Source: Dehalococcoidia bacterium (GTDB taxonomy: Bacteria > Chloroflexota > Dehalococcoidia > SAR202 > UBA11138). From it: a DNA stretch of 5,140 nucleotides. The notes below the pieces were generated by a model. The model searched no databases. It saw only the letters and a list, made by a program, of their open reading frames with translations, and was not told where the DNA came from. Within the stretch, counting starts at the first letter, position 1. Each line of letters starts with the position of its first letter. The position numbers and the translations under genes are program-made. The stretch spans positions 1 to 5,140 of the forward strand of contig JAAXHY010000327.1 of assembly GCA_012270665.1 (NCBI GenBank), read 5' to 3'. Shown piece after piece: positions 1 through 5,140 of the stretch.

Positions 1-446
1 GGGTCCAGGCCAGGCGTGAAGTCATAAGCGCGCTGACCAAAGTCAGGTACGATATGGGAACGAGTCCCATACTGCTCAGAGCGATGGCGCGCTATCTGCG
101 GTCCGGCCATCTCGAAACGCATGTAGCTGAAATGCGCGAACTCTACGCATTGAAGTGTCGAACTCTCTGCGATTCGATCGAGGACTACTGCGAGTCTTAT
201 GTCAGATTCAACCGCCCCGATGGCGGCTTCTTCCTCTGGCTGGAGTGCCTCGGCGCTCCTGCTTCCAGGGTCCGGGTAGCCGCCGCCGATGAAGGACTCA
301 TCTTTCCGAGCGGCGCCGCGTTCTTCCACGATCCCACTAAGGCACAGGACAAGTACCTCCGCCTCGCCTTCAGCAGCGCGTCGGTAGAGCAGATGAAAGA
401 AGTCGGTCCTAGACTCGCCGCTGCCTTCCGCAAGGTGGTTGACTGA
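1..446 (+). CDS. PLP-dependent aminotransferase, C-terminal part (5' end cut by window)
   Basis: The frame is open from base 3 to the TGA at 444-446, giving 147 visible codons, and the true start lies upstream of the window. The segment matches the C-terminal domain of class I/II (fold-type I) aminotransferases of the 2-aminoadipate/MocR-like group. Visible landmarks in order are GTSPILLRAMARYL with a following GHLETHV and MRELY (the long helix after the PLP site), PDGGFFLWL at about 213-239, EGLIFPSGAAFF at about 291-326, and YLRLAFS, whose Arg (bases 360-362) corresponds to the residue that binds the substrate alpha-carboxylate in this fold. The PLP-binding lysine is upstream and cannot be checked. 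Family enzymes move an amino group between an amino acid and a 2-oxo acid in the cytoplasm. The substrate cannot be told from this part. It is probably cotranscribed with the serine hydrolase that begins 49 bases later. The family is secure; the exact enzyme is not. Confidence 0.9.
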   Translation, partial: VQARREVISALTKVRYDMGTSPILLRAMARYLRSGHLETHVAEMRELYALKCRTLCDSIEDYCESYVRFNRPDGGFFLWLECLGAPASRVRVAAADEGLIFPSGAAFFHDPTKAQDKYLRLAFSSASVEQMKEVGPRLAAAFRKVVD

Positions 447-482
447 AACAGGACGCGCTGACCTTACATCCCGATCCAGAAA

Positions 483-488
483 AGAGGA
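483..488 (+). promoter_or_regulatory. Shine-Dalgarno site of the serine hydrolase gene
   Basis: AGAGGA lies 7 bases before the ATG at 496. It decides the start: the reading frame also has an upstream TTG at 439 that overlaps the aminotransferase stop, but that codon has no such site and would add 19 low-complexity residues not expected in the family. Confidence 0.75.
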
Positions 489-495
489 ATATACC

Positions 496-1662
496 ATGAC
501 CACCGCGACGCTTAGTCCCGCCCCGATTGCCACTGTCTCCCCCGAATCCGTCGGACTCGACCCCGGCAAACTCGCCACACTGGACCGATTGATAGAGCGA
601 CACATATCCGAGGACCGCTATCCAGGCGCGCAGTACGCGGTCGCGCGGCATGGCAAGCTGGTCAGGGTAGCCACCTTCGGAGATGCGCGACTCGAACCCA
701 ACGCCGTCTCCGCGGACGACCGGACCCTCTGGCTCATGTTCTCTCAGACCAAGGTAATCGTCACCGCCGCCCTCTGGCAGCTTGTCGAGGCAGGCGAACT
801 CCGGTTCGCGGACAGGATAGCCGACCACATACCCGAGTTCGATGCCAACGGGAAGGGCGACATAACCCTGTTCCAGGTCATCACACACCAGGGAGGCTTC
901 CCCAGCGCCGAGGTGCCGGAGGAGGCATGGGAGGATCATGACCTGCTGAGAAAGATCGTCAGCGACTTCACCCTGGAGTGGACGCCCGGCTCGAGGGTCC
1001 ACTATCACGGCACGGCGGCCCACTGGGTTGCCGCCGCCCTGATAGAAGCCGTAACCGGCGCCGACTTCCGAGACCATGTCAGGGAAGAACTGTTGCGTCC
1101 CATCGAACTTCAGAACGAGATATTCGTAGGCGTGAGCGAGGAGGCGGACGACAGGTGCGCCGACATTCACCACCTCGAAGAGGACGAGGCCTTCATCGGC
1201 GGTCAAAGGATTGCGCGCTCGTCCCGAAACACTCGCGCGTGGAGAGCGGCGGGCGTGCCGGGCGCGGGCGGCTACGGAACAGCCCAAGGGATCGCATCCT
1301 TCTACCAGATGCTGCTCGCTGGCGGAGTCCTGAACGGAAGCAGGGTTCTCAGCCCCAGGGTCATACAGTACGCCACTCGCAACCACACCGCCGACCGCGT
1401 TGACCAGAACATGGGTATGCCCATGCACCGAGGCATCGGCCCTCACGTCAGGGGCTTCGCCCCCACCATTCGCGGCCTCGGAACCATCGCCTCACCCACC
1501 ACCTTCGGACACGGCGGCGCGGGCACCTCTTACTCATGGGGCGACCCGGAATCTGGCGTGTCCTTCACCTACCTGTCAAACTGCATGTCGCCCGAACCCT
1601 GGCACAGCGTCAGGCTCGACAAGATTTCCAACATAGTCCATGCCAGCATAATCGAGGACTAG
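496..1662 (+). CDS. Serine hydrolase, class C beta-lactamase/esterase family
   Basis: This 388-residue protein has the three active-site elements of the Beta-lactamase (PF00144) fold. SQTK at residues 83-86 is the SxxK motif, with nucleophile Ser83 and base Lys86. Tyr170 in VHYHG stands at the YxN position, followed by the typical AALIEAVTG and FRDHVREELLRPI helices. HGG at 339-341, in FGHGGAGTSYSW, stands in place of the KTG triad. LITHQGG-like sequence (VITHQGG, 128-134) and GYGTAQGIASFYQMLLAGG (259-277) are also family hallmarks. Length is usual for the family. No signal peptide is evident (MTTATLSPAPIATVSPE has no hydrophobic core), so a cytosolic esterase, amidase or D-amino-acid peptidase-like role is likelier than a periplasmic antibiotic lactamase. 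The YHG variant lacks the Asn typical of true lactamases and resembles the esterase branch. Substrate is unknown. The start at 496 is chosen for its Shine-Dalgarno site. The aminotransferase just upstream suggests a shared transcript. Confidence 0.93.
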   Translation: MTTATLSPAPIATVSPESVGLDPGKLATLDRLIERHISEDRYPGAQYAVARHGKLVRVATFGDARLEPNAVSADDRTLWLMFSQTKVIVTAALWQLVEAGELRFADRIADHIPEFDANGKGDITLFQVITHQGGFPSAEVPEEAWEDHDLLRKIVSDFTLEWTPGSRVHYHGTAAHWVAAALIEAVTGADFRDHVREELLRPIELQNEIFVGVSEEADDRCADIHHLEEDEAFIGGQRIARSSRNTRAWRAAGVPGAGGYGTAQGIASFYQMLLAGGVLNGSRVLSPRVIQYATRNHTADRVDQNMGMPMHRGIGPHVRGFAPTIRGLGTIASPTTFGHGGAGTSYSWGDPESGVSFTYLSNCMSPEPWHSVRLDKISNIVHASIIED

Positions 1663-1675
1663 ATCGTCTGGCATG

Positions 1676-1706
1676 TGGGCGCTGGGACAGGCCGTACCGG
1701 CGCCCG
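1676..1706 (+). terminator. GC-rich hairpin after the serine hydrolase stop, terminator-like
   Basis: Bases 1677-1685 (GGGCGCTGG) pair with 1697-1705 (CCGGCGCCC) over nine positions, one being a U-G pair, with an 11-base loop; a further U-G pair closes the ends. It begins about 14 bases after the stop codon at 1662, the usual place for a transcript end. There is no T-run after it, so it is either a non-canonical terminator or a 3'-end stabilising stem. In the opposite direction the U-G pairs become A-C mismatches, which fits action on the plus-strand transcript. Confidence 0.45.
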
Positions 1707-1735
1707 GATAAGCTCCAAACGCGGGCGGGACGCAA

Positions 1736-1785
1736 AATCAGGAGTATCCGTCTCGGGTATCCCAACAATCCTGTAAATCCTGATT
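1736..1785. repeat. Short composite repeat with AATCCTG tandem and AATCAGGA/TCCTGATT inverted arms
   Basis: AATCCTG occurs twice at a 9-base period (1767-1773 and 1776-1782). The second copy runs into TCCTGATT (1778-1785), the exact complement of AATCAGGA at 1736-1743, so the ends form 8-base inverted arms about 34 bases apart. An inner stem, 1745-1750 with 1754-1759 (one U-G), sits between them. On the minus strand the right arm is followed by TTTT, so it could also act as a weak terminator for the acyl-CoA synthetase gene ending at 1800. The string resembles, from memory, short intergenic repeats scattered through many bacterial genomes; this was not checked. Confidence 0.45.
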
Positions 1786-1799
1786 CAGACAATCACATC

Positions 1800-3398
1800 C
1801 TACGACGAGGCGCGTTCCTGTTCGATCAACATACGGCGTAATATCTTCCCGGACGGATTCTTCGGAATCGCGTCTGTGAACTCAACCTCACGCACGTGTT
1901 TGAAAGTCGCCACCTTGCCCGCTACAAAGCTCATCACGTCCTCTGCGGTCAGTTCCACCCCTTGGCCGGCGACGACGAATGCCTTCGGTATCTCGCCCGA
2001 CTCCAGGTCCTCCTTGCCTATGACCGCCGCGTCCGAAATCCCCGGATGCTCCAGAAGCACGCCCTCCAGTTCGGCTGGCGGCACCTGGAACCCCTTGTAC
2101 TTGATCAGTTCCTTCTTGCGGTCCAGCACCCACACATAGCCCTCTTCGTCCATCCGAACTATGTCCCCGGTGTGCAGCCAGCCCTCTTCGGTCAGTGTTT
2201 CCTCAGTCGCCGCCTCGTTATTGTAGTAGCCCTTCATCACCTGCGGCCCGCGTACCACCAGCTCCCCTATCTCATCCGGCGGCAGTTCCGTCTCGCCCGT
2301 CTCCACATCCACCACCTTGGCTTCGGTATCCGGCATCGCCGGACCGATTGAGCCGGGCTTGATGAGATGCGGCTCCATGAAGTCAGCGTGAGTTACCGGG
2401 GAGGCTTCGGTCATCCCATACCCCTGGATTATCGGCGTTGCCAGCGCGTCTCGAATACGCAGTTGCATATCCTCCGAAAGTGGCGCCGCGCCGAAAAATC
2501 CCACTCTGAGCGCGGAAAGGTCAGTGTCCCGCACCGCCGGATACTGAGTCAGTCCCAGCCCGACAGGAGGCACCGTGAACAACACCGTAACCCTATGTTT
2601 CGACATGAGACTCAGGAATTCGTCCATGTCGAAACGTCCCATCATCACCTGTGTCGCGCCCGTGCCTATCGCGCCGTTCATCAGCACGTTCATTCCGTAG
2701 ATGTGAAACAACGGCAGGTGCGTCAGGATGACGTCGTTCTCCGTCAGAGAGGCTTCCTCTCCATCTCGCGCAACGAATTGTCGGACGTTCGAGGCCAGGT
2801 TGTAGTGAGTAAGCATCACCCCTTTGGACAGTCCCGTTGTGCCGGACGAGTAGGGAAGCGCGGCTAGATCGGTCATCGGGTCTATCGTTATATTCGGTGG
2901 CGCGTCCGGCGCGTTTTCGAGCAGTCCCCAGAATGATGATGAATCCAACGAATCACCACTGATCACTATTTCCCGCTTCAAGCCTTTCACGTCGTCCCTT
3001 GCCAGGTCCGCCATTGGCTTTAGAGCCTCGTGGACGATCAGAGTCTCCGCGCCGCTGTCGTTTAACTGGTGCGCTATCTCCCTCTCGCGGTAGCCGGAGT
3101 TGACCGTGCTGACCGCCGCTCCCGCTTTCAGTATCCCAAAGAACGAAATAACGAACTCCACGCAATTTGGCGCCAGGATTGCCACTCGGTCTCCTTTGAC
3201 TACTCCCATGCCGGCGAGAGCGGCAGACAGTCGGTCCGAGTACGCGCCGACCTCTCGGTAACTGAAACTGCGCTCGCCGTCAATTATCGCCGTCTTGTTT
3301 CCGAAGCGCTGGGAGGCCCGCGTCAACAAGCCCTGGAGGGGGTATGACTCATATGGGGCCAGCGACCTTCTGAGTTCTTGAGCTGTTGCGAGCGCCAT
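1800..3398 (-). CDS. AMP-forming acyl-CoA synthetase, 4-coumarate-CoA ligase-like
   Basis: This 532-residue enzyme activates a carboxylic acid with ATP to an acyl-adenylate and then to an acyl-CoA in the cytoplasm. All core ANL-superfamily motifs are present in order: phosphate loop YSSGTTGLSKG (183-193, Ser in place of the commoner Pro), HLPLFHIYGMN (227-237), FFGAAPL (301-307), QGYGMTE (325-331), GELVVRG (378-384), GWLHTGD (406-412), LDRKKELIKYKGFQVPPAELE (425-445) and PKNPSGKILRR (512-522), where Lys518 is the catalytic lysine of adenylation. Length is normal for 4CL/luciferase-like ligases, and FHIY plus KYKGFQVPPAELE places it in that branch rather than with acetyl-CoA synthetases. The substrate (aryl, medium- or long-chain acid) cannot be decided. 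The ATG at 3398 is supported by a perfect AGGAGG eight bases upstream. It is the last gene of the thiL-led minus-strand group, 58 bases after the unknown 99-codon gene, and converges on the serine hydrolase gene. Confidence 0.95.
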   Translation of the reverse strand: MALATAQELRRSLAPYESYPLQGLLTRASQRFGNKTAIIDGERSFSYREVGAYSDRLSAALAGMGVVKGDRVAILAPNCVEFVISFFGILKAGAAVSTVNSGYREREIAHQLNDSGAETLIVHEALKPMADLARDDVKGLKREIVISGDSLDSSSFWGLLENAPDAPPNITIDPMTDLAALPYSSGTTGLSKGVMLTHYNLASNVRQFVARDGEEASLTENDVILTHLPLFHIYGMNVLMNGAIGTGATQVMMGRFDMDEFLSLMSKHRVTVLFTVPPVGLGLTQYPAVRDTDLSALRVGFFGAAPLSEDMQLRIRDALATPIIQGYGMTEASPVTHADFMEPHLIKPGSIGPAMPDTEAKVVDVETGETELPPDEIGELVVRGPQVMKGYYNNEAATEETLTEEGWLHTGDIVRMDEEGYVWVLDRKKELIKYKGFQVPPAELEGVLLEHPGISDAAVIGKEDLESGEIPKAFVVAGQGVELTAEDVMSFVAGKVATFKHVREVEFTDAIPKNPSGKILRRMLIEQERASS

Positions 3399-3406
3399 TG
3401 GCTGTG

Positions 3407-3412
3407 CCTCCT
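3407..3412 (-). promoter_or_regulatory. Strong Shine-Dalgarno site of the acyl-CoA synthetase gene
   Basis: On the minus strand AGGAGG precedes the ATG (3398-3396) by 8 bases, which fixes the start. Its strength contrasts with the absence of such a site before thiL. Confidence 0.85.
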
Positions 3413-3432
3413 AACCTGGATGAGCTTGGACA

Positions 3433-3451
3433 AGGGAGGCCCACCCTCCCT
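3433..3451. other. Hairpin between the 99-codon gene and the acyl-CoA synthetase gene
   Basis: AGGGAGG (3433-3439) pairs perfectly with CCTCCCT (3445-3451) around a 5-base loop. It lies 5 bases after the unknown gene's stop and about 20 bases before the ligase Shine-Dalgarno site. No T-run follows on the minus strand, so it is more likely a partial attenuator, a processing or stability stem, or chance than a full terminator. Confidence 0.4.
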
Positions 3452-3456
3452 GCGGT

Positions 3457-3756
3457 CTAGCTAAGAAACATTCTAACCGATGCGTGCGGGAATCTCACCT
3501 CGATGACCGCCTGCTTGAGCCTCTCCATGGAGCGGGTGTAGGGAACGAAGTCCGGGTCGTCTTCAGGCAGGCCGTGTGGGCATCGGTTGCCGATTTCGGT
3601 CTCTGGACACATGTGGTTGCCCCCCGCCGTTTCGTCCCAGAACCCCACCAGTTTCATCGGATAGTACAGCGTCTCAGCGACCATCCGAAGATCGCCCATT
3701 ATCTCGGTGGGACGGAATGACGAGTCCGATTCCAGCCTGACAGTCACGCTATCCAT
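3457..3756 (-). CDS. Unknown 99-residue protein, start overlapping the thiL stop
   Basis: I do not recognise this family. The frame uses codons with high third-position GC like its neighbours, and its ATG (3756-3754) overlaps the thiL TAG in the string ATGGATAG, a usual sign of translational coupling. A GGGG run four bases upstream is a weak ribosome site. A TTG at 3768 could add four residues but is less likely. The protein is soluble, with no membrane segment or signal peptide. It opens with a probable strand (MDSVTVRLES), has a helix-like stretch (PTEIMGDLRMVAETLYYPMK), then a Cys/His-rich loop with His48, Cys50, Cys59 and His61 (HMCPETEIGNRCPH) that could hold a metal, and ends with a charged helix and strand. 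The gene is complete within the window. Its position between thiL and an acyl-CoA ligase does not reveal a function. Confidence 0.72.
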   Translation of the reverse strand: MDSVTVRLESDSSFRPTEIMGDLRMVAETLYYPMKLVGFWDETAGGNHMCPETEIGNRCPHGLPEDDPDFVPYTRSMERLKQAVIEVRFPHASVRMFLS

Positions 3757-4783
3757 GCTGCCCCGCAAAGTGGTCCCAGCCGCCTGAGCCTACTACTATC
3801 TCGTTCTCTTCCGAATCCACTATCTTCACTGCTCCGATGCCCTTCTCTATCCTCCCGATCACGCTAATGCCCTCTCCCAGCCGTTCGGAGGCGGCTTCCA
3901 TTACGTCTGGCTTGGCCGTGAACACTATCTCATAGTCCTCTCCGCCACCCAGCGCCAATTCGCGCCACCCGCCGGGAAACGCGCTTTTGAGGTGACAGTC
4001 CGCGGGAAGCCTCTCTACTTCTACCACCGCCGACACCCCGCTCGCCGCACACATCTTGCCCAGGTCCGCCGTCAGCCCGTCACTCACATCCATGGCGCAC
4101 CGAACCCCTAGTTCTCGCAGCGCCTTTCCCTCCGCGACTCGCGGCAGCGGGCGATTGTGCGCTCCTACCAGGTGCGCTCTCGATTCGCCCGAAACGCCCC
4201 GGCCCGCATCCGCCTCCAGCAGGAGCGCCAGCCCCCCCGCCGAGCATCCCAGGTGTCCGGTGACTCCGATCAGGTCACCGACCTGCGCCGAGCCCCGCGA
4301 CAGGACATGAGACCCCATGTCGCATACCCCCTCCAGCGCTACCGTTACGAAGAAGGTGTCCGAGCGCACAACGTCCCCGCCGATGATGGCGCCTCCCGCG
4401 TATTCACACGCCTCCATCATCCCGTTGTACATCTCTTCCAGGCCCGGCGCCGGAATGTCTCCGCGCAGGCCGAGCGTCACCAGCGCGAGGGTAGGGGAGC
4501 AGCCCATCGAAGCCACGTCGCTGGAATTGGACGCCATCGCCTTCCACCCCAGTTCGCCCCACGGCGTCGTATTCGTCTTGAAATGGACGCCTTCCACCAT
4601 CGTGTCCGTAGTGGAAACGATGAGCGCGGATGTCTGCCGCCACGCCGCCGCGTCGTCCCCGATCTCCAACTCCACCGCCACGCCAAGCGCGCGCAGTTTC
4701 TCGATCTGAACGCGGTTTCGCTCCCGTATCCGCGACTCCAGCAGACCGATCAGCTCGAATTCTCCTATGTCCCTCACCAGCAT
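3749..4783 (-). CDS. thiL: Thiamine-monophosphate kinase
   Basis: ThiL phosphorylates thiamine monophosphate with ATP to give thiamine diphosphate, the last step of the cofactor pathway, in the cytoplasm. The 344-residue protein shows the family pattern throughout: N-terminal IGEFELIGLL (6-15), metal-binding GDD at 42-44, TTDTMVEGVHF (58-68), LGWKAMASNSSDVASMG (78-94), IGGD (134-137), GDLIGVTGHLG (169-179), MDVSDGLTADL (231-241), GGGEDYEIVFT (279-289), VIGRI (308-312) and C-terminal GWDHF (335-339). Length is close to the usual 310-345. The ATG at 4783 is chosen because it gives the expected N-terminus; the frame extends to a TTG at 4858, but the added residues are unlike the family and would overlie the promoter. 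No ribosome site precedes the ATG. It is the first gene of the minus-strand group and overlaps the next gene by 8 bases. Confidence 0.96.
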   Translation of the reverse strand: MLVRDIGEFELIGLLESRIRERNRVQIEKLRALGVAVELEIGDDAAAWRQTSALIVSTTDTMVEGVHFKTNTTPWGELGWKAMASNSSDVASMGCSPTLALVTLGLRGDIPAPGLEEMYNGMMEACEYAGGAIIGGDVVRSDTFFVTVALEGVCDMGSHVLSRGSAQVGDLIGVTGHLGCSAGGLALLLEADAGRGVSGESRAHLVGAHNRPLPRVAEGKALRELGVRCAMDVSDGLTADLGKMCAASGVSAVVEVERLPADCHLKSAFPGGWRELALGGGEDYEIVFTAKPDVMEAASERLGEGISVIGRIEKGIGAVKIVDSEENEIVVGSGGWDHFAGQHG

Positions 4784-4789
4784 GGCCGC

Positions 4790-4818
4790 ATTATAGGACG
4801 CGGTGCTTGCGCGCTCAA
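4790..4818 (-). promoter_or_regulatory. Sigma-70-type promoter of thiL, predicted leaderless
   Basis: On the minus strand TTGAGC (4818-4813, four of six consensus bases) and a perfect TATAAT (4795-4790) are separated by exactly 17 bases. With the -10 box at -12 to -7, transcription would start at 4783, the A of the thiL ATG. The missing Shine-Dalgarno site agrees with a leaderless mRNA. Confidence 0.65.
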
Positions 4819-4860
4819 CAGGACAATCGCGTCTAACTCGTGCTTTGTCCAAGCGCAAGC
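4805..4860. repeat. Nested inverted repeats overlapping the thiL promoter
   Basis: GCTTGCGC (4805-4812) is complementary to GCGCAAGC (4853-4860), and inside them GGACAA (4821-4826) is complementary to TTGTCC (4845-4850). The left outer arm lies in the spacer between the thiL -35 and -10 boxes. The arrangement could serve as a regulator site or fold if transcribed rightward. Both arm pairs are exact, but they are short and the region is GC-rich. Confidence 0.35.
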
Positions 4861-4912
4861 GTCAAATTTCTGGTGGTATCCGGCATAGTATGACTATACT
4901 CAATATCCTTAT

Positions 4913-4938
4913 CTTTGTGCCGCTTCGTGTCCTTCGTG
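4913..4938. repeat. Intergenic CTTYGTG repeat run
   Basis: CTTTGTG (4913-4919), CTTCGTG (4923-4929) and CTTCGTG (4932-4938) follow one another at 10- and 9-base periods. A looser period continues to the right with GCCACT at 4954-4959 and 4964-4969. The run lies in the non-coding gap between the two divergent promoters. From memory, strings of this type recur in intergenic regions of many unrelated bacteria; this was not checked here. Confidence 0.4.
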
Positions 4939-5038
4939 GATAGAACCGGGTGTGCCACTGCCCGCCACTTTTGTGATGCTTTCGTCCACGCAGCGCCTTT
5001 TCAAAGCCTGTCGCGGTTTCGCCTGATGCTTCATTCTA

Positions 5039-5047
5039 TGCTACAAT
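5039..5047 (+). promoter_or_regulatory. Extended -10 promoter of the right-hand gene, predicted leaderless
   Basis: TGCTACAAT combines the extended -10 TG (5039-5040) with a five-of-six -10 hexamer TACAAT (5042-5047). No good -35 is visible, as allowed for extended -10 promoters. The expected start of transcription is 5054, the A of the ATG. No Shine-Dalgarno site precedes that ATG. Confidence 0.45.
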
Positions 5048-5053
5048 AATGGC

Positions 5054-5140
5054 ATGGATGTAGAACATACGCATAAATCACTGTTTATAGCGCAGGCCGA
5101 CAGACAGCGAGGGGATTCTTTCGTAGCTTCAACGCTGGGA
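5054..5140 (+). CDS. Start of an unrecognised gene (cut by window end)
   Basis: An ATG at 5054 opens a frame of 29 codons that is still open at the window edge; the protein begins MDVEHTHKSL. Other nearby ATGs at 5049 and 5058 run into a stop at once, so 5054 is the only usable start here. Support comes from the promoter-like extended -10 placed for transcription to begin on this ATG, and from the divergent position relative to thiL. The visible part is too short for family assignment, is hydrophilic and shows no signal peptide. Codon bias is weaker than in the other genes, so it is a tentative call. Confidence 0.4.
   Translation, partial: MDVEHTHKSLFIAQADRQRGDSFVASTLG

Noticed and set aside
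439..495. Upstream TTG start for the serine hydrolase overlapping the aminotransferase stop
   Set aside because: The ATG at 496 has a well-spaced AGAGGA and gives the normal N-terminus.
409..1446. Long 345-codon open frame on the minus strand
   Set aside because: It lies wholly antisense to the serine hydrolase (and the aminotransferase end), has no recognisable domain or ribosome site, and is the expected shadow of a GC-rich gene.
1610..1792. 60-codon minus-strand frame across the convergent gap
   Set aside because: It is made largely of the repeat element and the antisense end of the serine hydrolase, with no ribosome site.
2367..2867. 166-codon plus-strand frame, and a similar one at 1896-2351
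   Set aside because: Both lie inside the acyl-CoA synthetase gene, whose motifs are unmistakable on the other strand.
3463..3498. Internal promoter for the acyl-CoA synthetase (TAGAAT at 3475-3470)
   Set aside because: The matching -35 position (GTGAGA) is poor and the box lies within the end of the upstream gene; not enough to call.
4157..4888. 243-codon open frame on the plus strand
   Set aside because: It is antisense to thiL, rich in Arg, His and Pro as shadow frames are, and has no family pattern.
4887..4900. AGTAT-GACT-ATACT small inverted repeat with a TATACT box
   Set aside because: Arms are only five bases in an AT-rich patch, and no -35 or gene start is at a suitable distance.
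4784..4912. Possible TPP riboswitch upstream of thiL
   Set aside because: No CTGAGA-type conserved core was seen on the minus strand, and the promoter position leaves no leader RNA.
4974..5031. Exact direct repeat TGATGCTT at 4974-4981 and 5024-5031, 50 bases apart
   Set aside because: An eight-base repeat within a gap of this size is plausible by chance and has no other support.

Overview
The window is a GC-rich bacterial segment with short intergenic gaps and no introns. Nothing in it fixes the taxon. High GC at third codon positions, a mixture of Shine-Dalgarno-led and apparently leaderless genes, and the gene content would fit an uncultured environmental bacterium, for example a Dehalococcoidia/SAR202-type Chloroflexota. 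That placement is a weak guess.

Layout. Plus strand, left: the C-terminal part of a fold-type I PLP-dependent aminotransferase (cut by the window start, ending at 446), followed 49 bases later by a serine hydrolase of the class C beta-lactamase/esterase family (496-1662). A GC-rich hairpin lies just after its stop codon. The convergent gap 1663-1799 also holds a short repeat-like element built on AATCCTG/AATCAGGA. Minus strand, reading from 4783 down to 1800: thiL (thiamine-monophosphate kinase), a 99-codon unknown protein whose start overlaps the thiL stop as ATGGATAG, and an acyl-CoA synthetase/4-coumarate-CoA ligase-like enzyme. These three probably form one transcription unit driven by a promoter directly in front of thiL. 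Plus strand, right: a divergent reading frame starts at 5054 and runs out of the window.

How the genes relate. ThiL makes thiamine diphosphate, and the ligase makes acyl-CoA thioesters from carboxylic acids. No direct pathway link is visible. The left pair (aminotransferase plus serine hydrolase) could act together on an amino-acid-derived or ester/amide substrate, but this is inference.

The most interesting signals are in the 270-base divergent gap 4784-5053. Both flanking genes have a -10-like hexamer spaced so that transcription would start exactly on the A of the ATG, and neither has a ribosome binding site, which suggests two leaderless mRNAs. The thiL promoter also lies inside a nested inverted repeat, and a CTTYGTG repeat run sits between the two promoters. 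I found no defence locus, CRISPR array, tRNA, rRNA, transposase or clearly new multi-gene system.
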